Translations under genes and position numbers: made by a program
Notes under the pieces: generated by a model
Seen by the model: only the letters and a program-made list of their open reading frames with translations
What the model was told of the DNA's origin: nothing
Database searches by the model: none
From: AL-N1 sp039178835
GTDB lineage: Bacteria > Chloroflexota > Chloroflexia > Chloroflexales > Roseiflexaceae
Length of the DNA stretch: 64,000 nucleotides
Assembly: GCA_039178835.1 (NCBI GenBank)
Contig: JBCDFA010000003.1
Coordinates: forward strand, 1-64,000
Reading direction: 5' to 3'
Shown: piece by piece, positions 1 to 7,082 of the stretch
How positions within the stretch are numbered: the stretch's first letter is position 1
Layout of the letters: each line of letters opens with the position of its first letter

Positions 1-1560
1 GACCCGTGAAACGGTTGCACCACATGCGGGACAGGCGATCTTCACCGCGTCGACCCACGGGCGATGGGGCGAGTGCCCGGCAAATTCGTCCCAGCCCTCA
101 ACAGCGCACTCCTGCAACTCTTCCTTTGAGCCAACAACGGTGACGTGTTCGCACGACTCACATGGATAGATGGGCAGTGCCAGACCCCAGTAACGCTTCT
201 TGGAGATCATCCAGTCGTCTATGTTCCGCAGCCAATCCAACTCACGCTCTAGCCCAAATGAGGGTATCCAGTGTGCCGTTCGGGCTGCCTCCATCATCTG
301 TGGGCGCAATTCATCCATGTTGATCAGCCACTCATCGACGAGGCGAAACACCAACTCTGTGCCGCAACGCCAGCAGACCGGGTAACGATGCTGGTACATC
401 TCTCGCGCAAACAGCAACCCGTTCTGCTCCAGATCGTTTGCAATTTTCTCAGCAACATTTCCAACCTGTTGACCAGTAAGCCAGCCATACCCATCGACGT
501 AGGTACCACTTTCGTCGAGTGGTGCCAGCACCGTGAGCTGATGCGTGTGTCCAAGCGCAAAGTCCTCTTTGCCAGCACCCGGTGCGATATGCACAACGCC
601 TGTTCCCTCGGTCTCGCTCACCTCGTCCCAGGGCAGCACGCGATGTTCAACGCCCTGCTGTGCCTTGAATGTGTCAAACGGGCCACGGTAGCGCCAGCCA
701 ACCAGATCTGCTCCGAGGCATTCTTCTTCGACCTGCCAGGAGGGTTTATGTAGTTTGGAAAAAGCACCTTTCACCATCCAGAAGCTGTGTTGCTGTGCTT
801 CGGTGTCGTTTCGTGTAAACCGCACATACGTCAACTCTGGGTTGACGGCGGCGGCAACATTGGCTGGCAAGGTCCAGGGCGTTGTGGTCCAAGCGAGCAA
901 TGCCTCGTCCTCCCGATCAAGCAAGGGGAAGGATATGGTCACCGCAAGATGGGTTGTATCAACATAGCCCTCAGTGGCGATCTCATGCTCGGAGAGCGCC
1001 GTACCACAACGCGGACACCACGGCATCACATCGTTGCCACGATAGAGCCAGCCTTGCTCGTGGCAGTGTTTGAGAAAGCCCCAGATGCTATAGTTATTTT
1101 CGTCGGAAAGGGTGTAATAACTGTTGTCCCAGTCCATCCAGTAGCCGAGGCGCTTGCTCTGTGCCGTCTGTACCTCGGCAAAGCGATACACGCGCTCTTT
1201 GCACTTTTCGACAAAACGGTCGACGCCGTAGGATTCGATCTGATGTTTGTCTTTGAAGCCCAGTTCTTTCTCGACCTCGACCTCGACCCAGAGTCCCTGG
1301 CAGTCGAAGCCCTGTTGCCAGCGTAGCTCATGTCCCAGCATCGCATGGTAGCGGTTGTAGATGTCTTTGTAGGTGCGACCCCACGCATGGTGCACGCCCA
1401 TCGGATTGTTGGCGGTGATGGGGCCGTCGAGAAAAGACCATTTGTGACCATGCTGAGTCTGTTGGCGTAGCTTCTCAAAAGCGCGTGTTTCCATCCACAG
1501 CTGCAGAACGCGTTGCTCTAGTTCGACATAATTTGGTCGAGCGGTAACTTCACGAAACAT
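1..1560 (-). CDS. ileS: Isoleucyl-tRNA synthetase, N-terminal 520 residues (gene cut by left window edge)
   Basis: Charges tRNA-Ile with isoleucine in the cytoplasm. The reading frame is open from the ATG at 1560 down to base 1, so only the N-terminal part is present. Visible are the class I nucleotide-binding motif as GVHHAWGRTYKD (about residues 55-66, a variant of HIGH), the GYWMDW stretch, the zinc-like CPRCGTALSEHE segment, the TTTPWTLPANVA stretch opening the editing (CP1) domain, and GTGVVHIAPG within it. The sequence style resembles the actinobacterial/Chloroflexi IleRS group more than the E. coli type. A GAGGT ribosome site lies about seven bases before the ATG. A T-box leader precedes the gene. 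The KMSKS half and C-terminus lie outside the window. Confidence 0.95.
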   Translation of the reverse strand, partial: MFREVTARPNYVELEQRVLQLWMETRAFEKLRQQTQHGHKWSFLDGPITANNPMGVHHAWGRTYKDIYNRYHAMLGHELRWQQGFDCQGLWVEVEVEKELGFKDKHQIESYGVDRFVEKCKERVYRFAEVQTAQSKRLGYWMDWDNSYYTLSDENNYSIWGFLKHCHEQGWLYRGNDVMPWCPRCGTALSEHEIATEGYVDTTHLAVTISFPLLDREDEALLAWTTTPWTLPANVAAAVNPELTYVRFTRNDTEAQQHSFWMVKGAFSKLHKPSWQVEEECLGADLVGWRYRGPFDTFKAQQGVEHRVLPWDEVSETEGTGVVHIAPGAGKEDFALGHTHQLTVLAPLDESGTYVDGYGWLTGQQVGNVAEKIANDLEQNGLLFAREMYQHRYPVCWRCGTELVFRLVDEWLINMDELRPQMMEAARTAHWIPSFGLERELDWLRNIDDWMISKKRYWGLALPIYPCESCEHVTVVGSKEELQECAVEGWDEFAGHSPHRPWVDAVKIACPACGATVSRV

Positions 1561-1675
1561 AGATATACCTCATTACATCATGATTTCAATGCTCAAGTTG
1601 GGCCGTCATAGCGAACATGTTGAATATCAGCAATACCATCGCCGTCCACGGCGTCATCACCCCCTTTCAAAGGCA

Positions 1676-1846
1676 CAAAAAATCCCCGCCCTAATGCAAA
1701 AGGACGAGGCAATGATTCCCCGCGGTACCACCCTGCTTGACCTAGCCACAACATACTGATGTGATCATCTGGTCCGCTTAGTGAAGGTCGTGTGCAACCT
1801 TCCGTCACTGGTAACGGGAGACGAACCCGGACGCAACTACTAAACA
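1676..1846 (-). promoter_or_regulatory. T-box leader (tRNA-Ile-sensing riboswitch) of ileS
   Basis: On the minus strand the hallmark T-box sequence AGGGTGGTACCGCG is present (TGGTACCGCG at 1721-1730 in plus coordinates). It is followed by an intrinsic terminator: CCTCGTCC (1702-1709) pairs with GGGCGGGG (1684-1691), several pairs being G-U, then six T residues (1677-1682). Upstream are two small stems (CCGT/ACGG and GAAGGT/ACCTTC) and a GTCCG/CGGAC pairing that could close Stem I. An ATC triplet near 1760 is a candidate specifier, but I could not place it securely in a specifier loop. Uncharged tRNA-Ile should favour the antiterminator and read-through into ileS, which begins about 115 bases downstream. 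The leader is short for the family. Confidence 0.85.
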
Positions 1847-1852
1847 TGTGCT

Positions 1853-1858
1853 ATTATA
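1853..1858 (-). promoter_or_regulatory. Candidate -10 box of the ileS promoter
   Basis: A perfect TATAAT on the minus strand sits just upstream of the T-box leader and would start transcription near 1846. No good -35 hexamer is visible at the usual spacing, so this is a partial match. Confidence 0.4.
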
Positions 1859-2157
1859 AAGCATAGATTGTTCGCTGGTCGGCTCAGGAGTGATTTTCAG
1901 TGGGGTGCTTGACACGCGGCTTACACCATCCCGCGCTCGCTGGTGTGCTACGACACCCACCTACTCGTCTCCATCACTGCCATGTATTACTACATGCGTA
2001 TAGTATACCACTTCTCGGTGTTGTATGCCTCGGTCATATGATGGAGTATCATTTTGCGCCACGAAGAGACGGCGGTATAAAAATTGCAAAAAATAATACC
2101 CGTATGCAACGCATGGATTCCCATGCGTTATTTGTCTATTTGAGTATATGCTAACGC
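1859..2157. other. Intergenic region between ileS leader and sigma-factor gene, with one strong hairpin
   Basis: No credible gene is seen here. At 2108-2129 there is a perfect nine-pair hairpin, AACGCATGG / CCATGCGTT with loop ATTC. It follows no gene on the plus strand and lies upstream of the ileS promoter on the minus strand, so it is not an obvious terminator. It could belong to a small RNA or be a protein-binding palindrome. Confidence 0.5.
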
Positions 2158-2186
2158 TTACATTAAACATCCTCTTTATCTATACT
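2158..2186 (+). promoter_or_regulatory. Candidate housekeeping promoter of the sigma-factor operon
   Basis: TTACAT (2158-2163) and TATACT (2181-2186) are separated by 17 bases and lie about 40 bases before the sigma-factor ATG. This is a reasonable sigma-70-type match, seen by eye only. Confidence 0.45.
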
Positions 2187-2225
2187 ATCGTATTTGTATC
2201 AAAAGCATGCTACTAAGGAAGTACT

Positions 2226-2807
2226 ATGGAACCAAGTGACGAAACTCTCGTGTTTGCATGCCGGCGGGGCGATGAGGCTGCTTGGGAGACACTCATTGAT
2301 CGTTATCAACGTCTTATTTATACTATACCGCGACGTTCAGGACTCGATGCAGATATGGCGGCTGAAGTATTTCAGCGTGTCTGCATGACGCTTTTGAGAA
2401 AGATTGATTCGATAGAGCAACCGTCGCGGGTAGGTGCATGGCTTGTCACCACTGCCCGTCGTGAAACCTGGCGTATCAGCCGTCGTGCTCGTGCAGGTGG
2501 TGTGTCACTGGAGCAGGCTTTTGCCGGAGATGAAGACGAGCCAGTCGAACTCCCTGATGATGCTCCACTGCCTGAGGATGTACTGGAGCGTATCGAAGCC
2601 CAACATGCGGTTCGCAGTGCCGTGAGTGAACTTGATGAACGTTGTCGCAAACTCATTGTATTGTTGTTTTATCGTGATGATATGCCTTCATATGCTGAAA
2701 TAGCCGAACAACTTGGCACGAGCGAAGGCAGTGTTGGCCCTACTCGTGCGCGTTGCTTGCAGAAATTACGCCGTTTGATCGACACAGCAAAAGAGCAAAT
2801 TTACTGA
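2226..2807 (+). CDS. ECF-type RNA polymerase sigma factor
   Basis: A 193-residue sigma-70-family protein with only regions 2 and 4, as in extracytoplasmic-function sigma factors. Region 2 spans about residues 9-75 and contains the polymerase-binding DEAAWETLIDRYQRLIY stretch. Region 4 spans about 135-188 with the helix-turn-helix YAEIAEQLGTSEGSVGPTRA. The two are joined by an acidic linker rich in D, E and P. The ATG has an AAGGAAG ribosome site. The next two genes on the same strand are an anti-sigma-like protein and a TPR-CHAT protease, so this factor probably responds to a signal passed through them. Sigma identity is secure; target promoters and inducing signal are unknown. Confidence 0.9.
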   Translation: MEPSDETLVFACRRGDEAAWETLIDRYQRLIYTIPRRSGLDADMAAEVFQRVCMTLLRKIDSIEQPSRVGAWLVTTARRETWRISRRARAGGVSLEQAFAGDEDEPVELPDDAPLPEDVLERIEAQHAVRSAVSELDERCRKLIVLLFYRDDMPSYAEIAEQLGTSEGSVGPTRARCLQKLRRLIDTAKEQIY

Positions 2808-2901
2808 ATTTTGAAGAAACGATGTTTGCTACGTATTTTTCAACGAGGAAGGTGCTCTGTTGTGTCAGGTCGATAAGTTAGTATCTTCGTGGAGCAACGA
2901 G

Positions 2902-3504
2902 ATGAGCACTAATTTGCCAAAAATTTCTTTCGAGCAGTTGGTAGATCTTGCCGAAGGGCGTCTTCCAAATGAGGAGCGTGAGCAGCTCCTGACGCAACTT
3001 GCTAGCAACCCACAGGCTGCTGCTGAGTTTGCTGAAATCGAGCGCATGATCAACCTAATGCGTTCGGACGATACGGAGGATGCACCTTCGTATGTCATGT
3101 CGCGGGCCAAGCGGCTGATGCGACAAAAAAAGGCCAGTGAAATCACACAACCGAATCTGATCCAGCGACTGGTCGCACTGTTGAAATTCGATAGTGCCCA
3201 GGCACCCGCTGCAGCTGGCATTCGGTCGGTGCAGTCGGACGTACGGCAGGTGTTGTACTCTGCTGAGGGTTATGATATTGATCTGCGGGTTATGCCAACG
3301 GGCGATGCATGGTCAGTAGCAGGGCAGTTGCTTGGTCCTAACGCTCAGGGACAGGCTAGGCTGCAAGGCCCGGCTACTGTGTATGCCGATCTCAACGAGC
3401 TGAGCGAGTTTAGTCTCGACGGTGTACCAGCAGGCCAATATACGTTGACACTTCATCTGGAAGATGTTGACATTGATATTGACAGCCTGGGTATCGGGAC
3501 ATAA
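2902..3504 (+). CDS. Putative zinc-less anti-sigma factor with C-terminal beta-rich domain
   Basis: Residues about 8-50 (ISFEQLVDLAEGRLPNEERE and following) resemble the helical anti-sigma domain of ZAS/zf-HC2 proteins, but the usual H..CxxC zinc ligands are absent (QLASNPQAAAEF at that place). A basic helical segment follows. The C-terminal half (about 105-200) looks beta-stranded, ending in a GVPAGQYTLTLHLEDVDIDI stretch reminiscent of carboxypeptidase-regulatory or transthyretin-like folds. No membrane segment is present, so it should be cytosolic. I chose the ATG at 2902 because GGAG lies seven bases upstream and the domain begins there; a TTG at 2860 with GAGGAAGG upstream is an alternative. 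Anti-sigma function is inferred from position and the N-terminal resemblance, not demonstrated. Confidence 0.6.
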   Translation: MSTNLPKISFEQLVDLAEGRLPNEEREQLLTQLASNPQAAAEFAEIERMINLMRSDDTEDAPSYVMSRAKRLMRQKKASEITQPNLIQRLVALLKFDSAQAPAAAGIRSVQSDVRQVLYSAEGYDIDLRVMPTGDAWSVAGQLLGPNAQGQARLQGPATVYADLNELSEFSLDGVPAGQYTLTLHLEDVDIDIDSLGIGT

Positions 3505-3597
3505 GCGCTGTAGCCTTTCATCTAATGTTGCAGTAGCGCTTGTATGTGATATAGTATCGCGAACGTTCTGATCCAGTCTGTTACTGCGCTATATGGT

Positions 3598-6507
3598 GTG
3601 CCAGTACAGGCTCTCTTTGCAACATTAGGTGAGGGTTTTCTGAGTACCAATCTAAACCACGAAGAACTAGCATCGCTGTTAGCAGCGGCTGATGCAAAAG
3701 AGCGGGCAGCATTGCTGACCCGCCATCAGCAGTTGGTTGGCGTTGAGCTAGCCTGGGCGTTGAAGGATAAGGTTTTTAATGTCTGGACCAGTGATCCACC
3801 ACGTGCGCTCAATGCCGCAAATGCTTTAACGTTGCTTAGCTCCACTTTTGTACATCCTGAAATCTCAGCTCTGGCCTCATGGACTTCTGGTATTGCTGCG
3901 TTGGTGGAAGGTCAGATGGAGCAGGCAATTGAGCATCTTGATGAGTCAGCAACTCGGTTCCAGTCACTAAATAAATCCCATTCCGCAGCTTCTACACAGA
4001 TAAGCAAACTCATGGCTCTATCAATGCTTGGTCGCTATGACGAAGCGATTGAACAGGGCTTACAAGCACGTGATGTCTTGTTATCACATGAGGATGAATT
4101 AGCAGCAGGCAAGATTGAACTTAATCTGGGTAATCTCTATTTTCGTCGTGATCAGTATAACGAAGCTGAAACATTTTTCCGAACGGCCCGTAATCGTCTT
4201 GTTGTTATGGATGATCCAAGTCTATTGACAATGATAGATAATGGTCTTGCCAATTCCTTTAATCTTCAGCATCGCTTTCGTGAAGCAGAGTTGTTGTATG
4301 AGCAAGCATTAGCTCGATCAGAGAAGGCTGGTTTAGATATAACACAGGCAGAAATTGAGTGTAATATAGGTGATCTTGCACTTTTTCAGGGGCGTTTTGA
4401 TCGAGCATTAGATTATCTTGAGCGCTCTCGTAGAAGGTATGCATCATTAGATATGCCGCATGAGTCTGCTGTCGCTGAACTAGAACTAGCTGATGCCTAT
4501 TTGGAGTTAAATCTTGCTCCTGAAGCTGCGACGCTATATGAGCGAGTAATACCAATCTTTCTTGAACTTGGTATGCGGGCTGAACGGGCACGTGCTGTTG
4601 CAAGCTATGGCAAGACCTGTTTGTTGCTCAAACAGCCTGAGAAAGCGCGTGCTTTACTGACCGAAGCTTACGATATTTACCAAAGTGAGGGTAATGCAGT
4701 AGGTATGGCACTGGTTGCGCTGATAGAAGCACAGGCTTACTATGCTGAAAGTAAATATTCAGATGCTATACAGGCGACCTTGCAGGCAGAGGAGCAGTTA
4801 TCTGCCGCAGGACATCTAGGGTTGTTTCTATTGGCCTGTTTAATTCGGGGTGAGTCCAATTATGCGCTTGGACAATATAGTGAAGCTAGAAAAGTCTTAG
4901 AACAAACACTTCAAGAGGCCCAAAGTCTATCGCTGCTCCAAATCGCTCAACGCTGTTATACAGCACTTGGTGCGCTAGCTATAGAAGAAGGACACTTGCT
5001 TGACGCTGAAAAGGCTTTTAAGCAAGCGATAGTTGTTATTGAAGAGTTGCGTGCACCGTTGCCTGCCGAGGATTTCCATACTGCCTTTGTCGAAGATAAG
5101 TTAATTCCGTATACTGCGCTGGTACGTCTCTGTCTTGCAGATAAACAGCATTATCGTGTAACTGAGGCATTAGAATATATAGAGCGGGCTCGTTCGCGAG
5201 CTTTATTCGAAATGTTAGGTGGAACATTAGCTGTTCATCGTAAACCACAGGACGATTTTGAGGCTGACTTGCTCACTCGTTTGGGATCTCTACGTGAAGA
5301 ACTCAGTTGGTATTACAGTCAGATCAATCATCCATCTGACAGTGATTCTGATCGTACCCCTGAGACAATGGCTAAGTTATATGATGCGGTACGTGAGCGT
5401 GAAAGGGCTGTCGCGGAGATTAATCGTCAGCTAAATCAGCGGAACATTGCTGAGCCTGATGATCAAGGTTTATCAAGTGCAGTCCGAACTTATGGTGTCG
5501 AGACGTTACAAGGTGATCTAGGGCCTGACACAGCGCTGATAGAGTATTTTAGTATCGATGGTGAGTTACTAGCCTTTGTTATGACCAGTACCAGTATTGA
5601 TGTGGTACGTAATCTTGGTCGGGAATCACAGGTTGAGTCAGCGATCAATCAGTTGCGATTTCAGACAGATTCTCTGCGTCATGGTATGGAGCGGATGCGT
5701 GGCCACCTTGATCAACTCTCCAGACGCGCCCAGCACTATTTGCACTCGCTCTATGACGTTTTGCTCGAGCCAATTGAAAAACAATTGGATCAGCAGCGGT
5801 TGGTTATCGTTCCCCACCGTGCATTGAACTATGTGCCGTTTCAGGCACTCTATGATGGGGAACAGTATGTTATCGAACGACGCGAGATCTGTTATGCGCC
5901 CAGTTCGTCAATCCTCCACTACTGTCTTACACAACCGCAAAAACCATTAGAACATGCTTTGTTGCTGGGTGTTCCTGATGAGCGGGTACCACGTGTGCGT
6001 GATGAAGTCAACGGTCTGGCCTCGCTCTTTCCACAGGCTACAGCTTTGCTTGATGAAGAGGCCACTATAGCAGCGTTGCGTGAGCAGGTAGCGACTGCTG
6101 ATATCCTACATCTGGCTTGTCATGGCTGGTTTCGTCCTGATAACCCTCTGTTTTCATCGCTTAAGCTCGGTGATGGCTGGCTGACTGTGCGTGATACCTA
6201 TAGTCTTGATGTGAATTGTAGTTTAGTGACGCTTAGTGCCTGTGAAACGGGGGTTCACGCTGTAGCTCCTGGTGATGAGTTATTGGGTATTGCGCGGGGA
6301 TTTTTCTCAGCGGGTATTCCTTCGTTGTTGGTGAGTCTCTGGGCAGTCGATGATGAGTCAACGGCTACTCTGATGCAGGATTTCTACACGCGATTGTGTG
6401 CGGGAGACCGTCCTGCGGCGGCATTGCGACATGCTCAGTGTAATCTGCTGAAACAGTATTCGCATCCGTTCTTTTGGTCACCTTTTGTGTTGTTGGGGCG
6501 GTGGTAG
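3598..6507 (+). CDS. TPR-CHAT protein (caspase-like cysteine protease with TPR sensor)
   Basis: A 969-residue protein. Residues about 60-490 are a long array of TPR-like helical repeats (for example YDEAIEQGLQARDVL and YNEAETFFRTARNRLV), followed by a coiled region and a C-terminal CHAT domain from about 660. The caspase/separase-type catalytic pair is intact: His842 in DILHLACHG and Cys882 in TLSACETG, with the family's later FFSAGIPSLLVSLWAVDD and HPFFWSPFVLLG stretches. The GTG start at 3598 has no clear ribosome site, so the start is uncertain by some tens of codons. It is the third gene after an ECF sigma factor and an anti-sigma-like protein. By family knowledge it is expected to cleave a specific partner when the TPR array is triggered; the neighbour is the obvious candidate (inference). 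Confidence 0.88.
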   Translation: MPVQALFATLGEGFLSTNLNHEELASLLAAADAKERAALLTRHQQLVGVELAWALKDKVFNVWTSDPPRALNAANALTLLSSTFVHPEISALASWTSGIAALVEGQMEQAIEHLDESATRFQSLNKSHSAASTQISKLMALSMLGRYDEAIEQGLQARDVLLSHEDELAAGKIELNLGNLYFRRDQYNEAETFFRTARNRLVVMDDPSLLTMIDNGLANSFNLQHRFREAELLYEQALARSEKAGLDITQAEIECNIGDLALFQGRFDRALDYLERSRRRYASLDMPHESAVAELELADAYLELNLAPEAATLYERVIPIFLELGMRAERARAVASYGKTCLLLKQPEKARALLTEAYDIYQSEGNAVGMALVALIEAQAYYAESKYSDAIQATLQAEEQLSAAGHLGLFLLACLIRGESNYALGQYSEARKVLEQTLQEAQSLSLLQIAQRCYTALGALAIEEGHLLDAEKAFKQAIVVIEELRAPLPAEDFHTAFVEDKLIPYTALVRLCLADKQHYRVTEALEYIERARSRALFEMLGGTLAVHRKPQDDFEADLLTRLGSLREELSWYYSQINHPSDSDSDRTPETMAKLYDAVRERERAVAEINRQLNQRNIAEPDDQGLSSAVRTYGVETLQGDLGPDTALIEYFSIDGELLAFVMTSTSIDVVRNLGRESQVESAINQLRFQTDSLRHGMERMRGHLDQLSRRAQHYLHSLYDVLLEPIEKQLDQQRLVIVPHRALNYVPFQALYDGEQYVIERREICYAPSSSILHYCLTQPQKPLEHALLLGVPDERVPRVRDEVNGLASLFPQATALLDEEATIAALREQVATADILHLACHGWFRPDNPLFSSLKLGDGWLTVRDTYSLDVNCSLVTLSACETGVHAVAPGDELLGIARGFFSAGIPSLLVSLWAVDDESTATLMQDFYTRLCAGDRPAAALRHAQCNLLKQYSHPFFWSPFVLLGRW

Positions 6508-6521
6508 GTTTTTAGTAGTAT

Positions 6522-6538
6522 GGCGGTTACAAACCGCC
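6522..6538. repeat. REP-like palindrome, copy 1
   Basis: GGCGGTTACAAACCGCC, a near-perfect palindrome directly after the CHAT gene, followed by ACTACG. The same element recurs at 6863 (followed by GCTACG) and at 34166, with small changes in the central bases. Confidence 0.8.
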
Positions 6539-6766
6539 ACTACGCATCTATCTCTTGTGATGTACTAATTTATAACCCTTAACCTTTAACCCTTCGTTTC
6601 TCTATTGATAGAGTGATTTTATGTCATGGTGGGCCGCCACCCTGAGAACCCGCATATGATGCTGGCGGTTTGATGTTCTGTTGGAGGTACAGGCCTCTGT
6701 TATAGTGAAACCTGCCTTTATAAGTATAGATGGTATGCTGTGCGTGGTGTTTTCCACATCATGGGG

Positions 6767-6822
6767 CCTGAGCCTGTCGAAGGTCCGCTTTATTATTGCT
6801 TGCTGCCTTCGACAAGCTCAGG
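6767..6822. repeat. Inverted pair of a CCTTCGACAAGCTCAGG-type repeat
   Basis: CCTGAGCCTGTCGAAGG at 6767-6783 and CCTTCGACAAGCTCAGG at 6806-6822 are reverse complements with one mismatch, separated by 22 bases. The unit matches a short repeat that I know as widespread in intergenic DNA of several bacterial phyla. Transcribed, it would form a 17-pair hairpin. Confidence 0.75.
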
Positions 6823-6862
6823 CAGCATTCAGTCATCACAACACCTGAGCATCGCTTCATAT

Positions 6863-6879
6863 GGCGGTTGCAAACCGCC
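6863..6879. repeat. REP-like palindrome, copy 2
   Basis: GGCGGTTGCAAACCGCC followed by GCTACG, the second copy of the element at 6522. The shared flank (CTACG in both) shows that the repeat unit is longer than the palindrome itself. Confidence 0.8.
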
Positions 6880-7082
6880 GCTACGTGGCGTTTTCTGCTC
6901 AGTCGCTCAATCGCTCTGTGTTAAATAATACACAGACCACACGTATTTTCCCTGCGCTGGCAGTCTCTGTCTACGCGAACGACGTGAACAACTTTAGAAA
7001 CGTAACCATCGGTAATCACATAATCAATTGAATGTAATCCAAGCAACCAAGTCTTGTTCATATAATCAGGAGGAACGTTATT

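Larger units (their letters stand above)
6508..7082. other. Repeat-rich intergenic region between CHAT and subtilase genes
   Basis: No convincing gene. The stretch holds two copies of a 17-base GGCGGTT...AACCGCC palindrome, an inverted pair of a 17-base repeat, a degenerate AACCCTTAACC run near 6570-6590 and an isolated GGCGGTTTG near 6663. Just before the next gene is a strong AGGAGG ribosome site (7068-7073). It looks like an accumulation site for REP-like elements separating the protease cassette from the subtilase. Confidence 0.6.

Noticed and set aside
271..1478. Several frames of 63-179 codons on both strands (for example 271-753, 787-1326 plus; 1026-1478 minus)
   Set aside because: All lie across the ileS coding frame, which is continuous from 1560 to the window edge and matches IleRS throughout.
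1593..1847. 84-codon minus-strand frame
   Set aside because: It coincides with the T-box leader and terminator, whose RNA motifs explain the sequence.
7028..7066. TTGAAT...TATAAT promoter for the subtilase
   Set aside because: Spacing is 27 bases and the TATAAT is only two bases from the ribosome site, so transcription would start too late.
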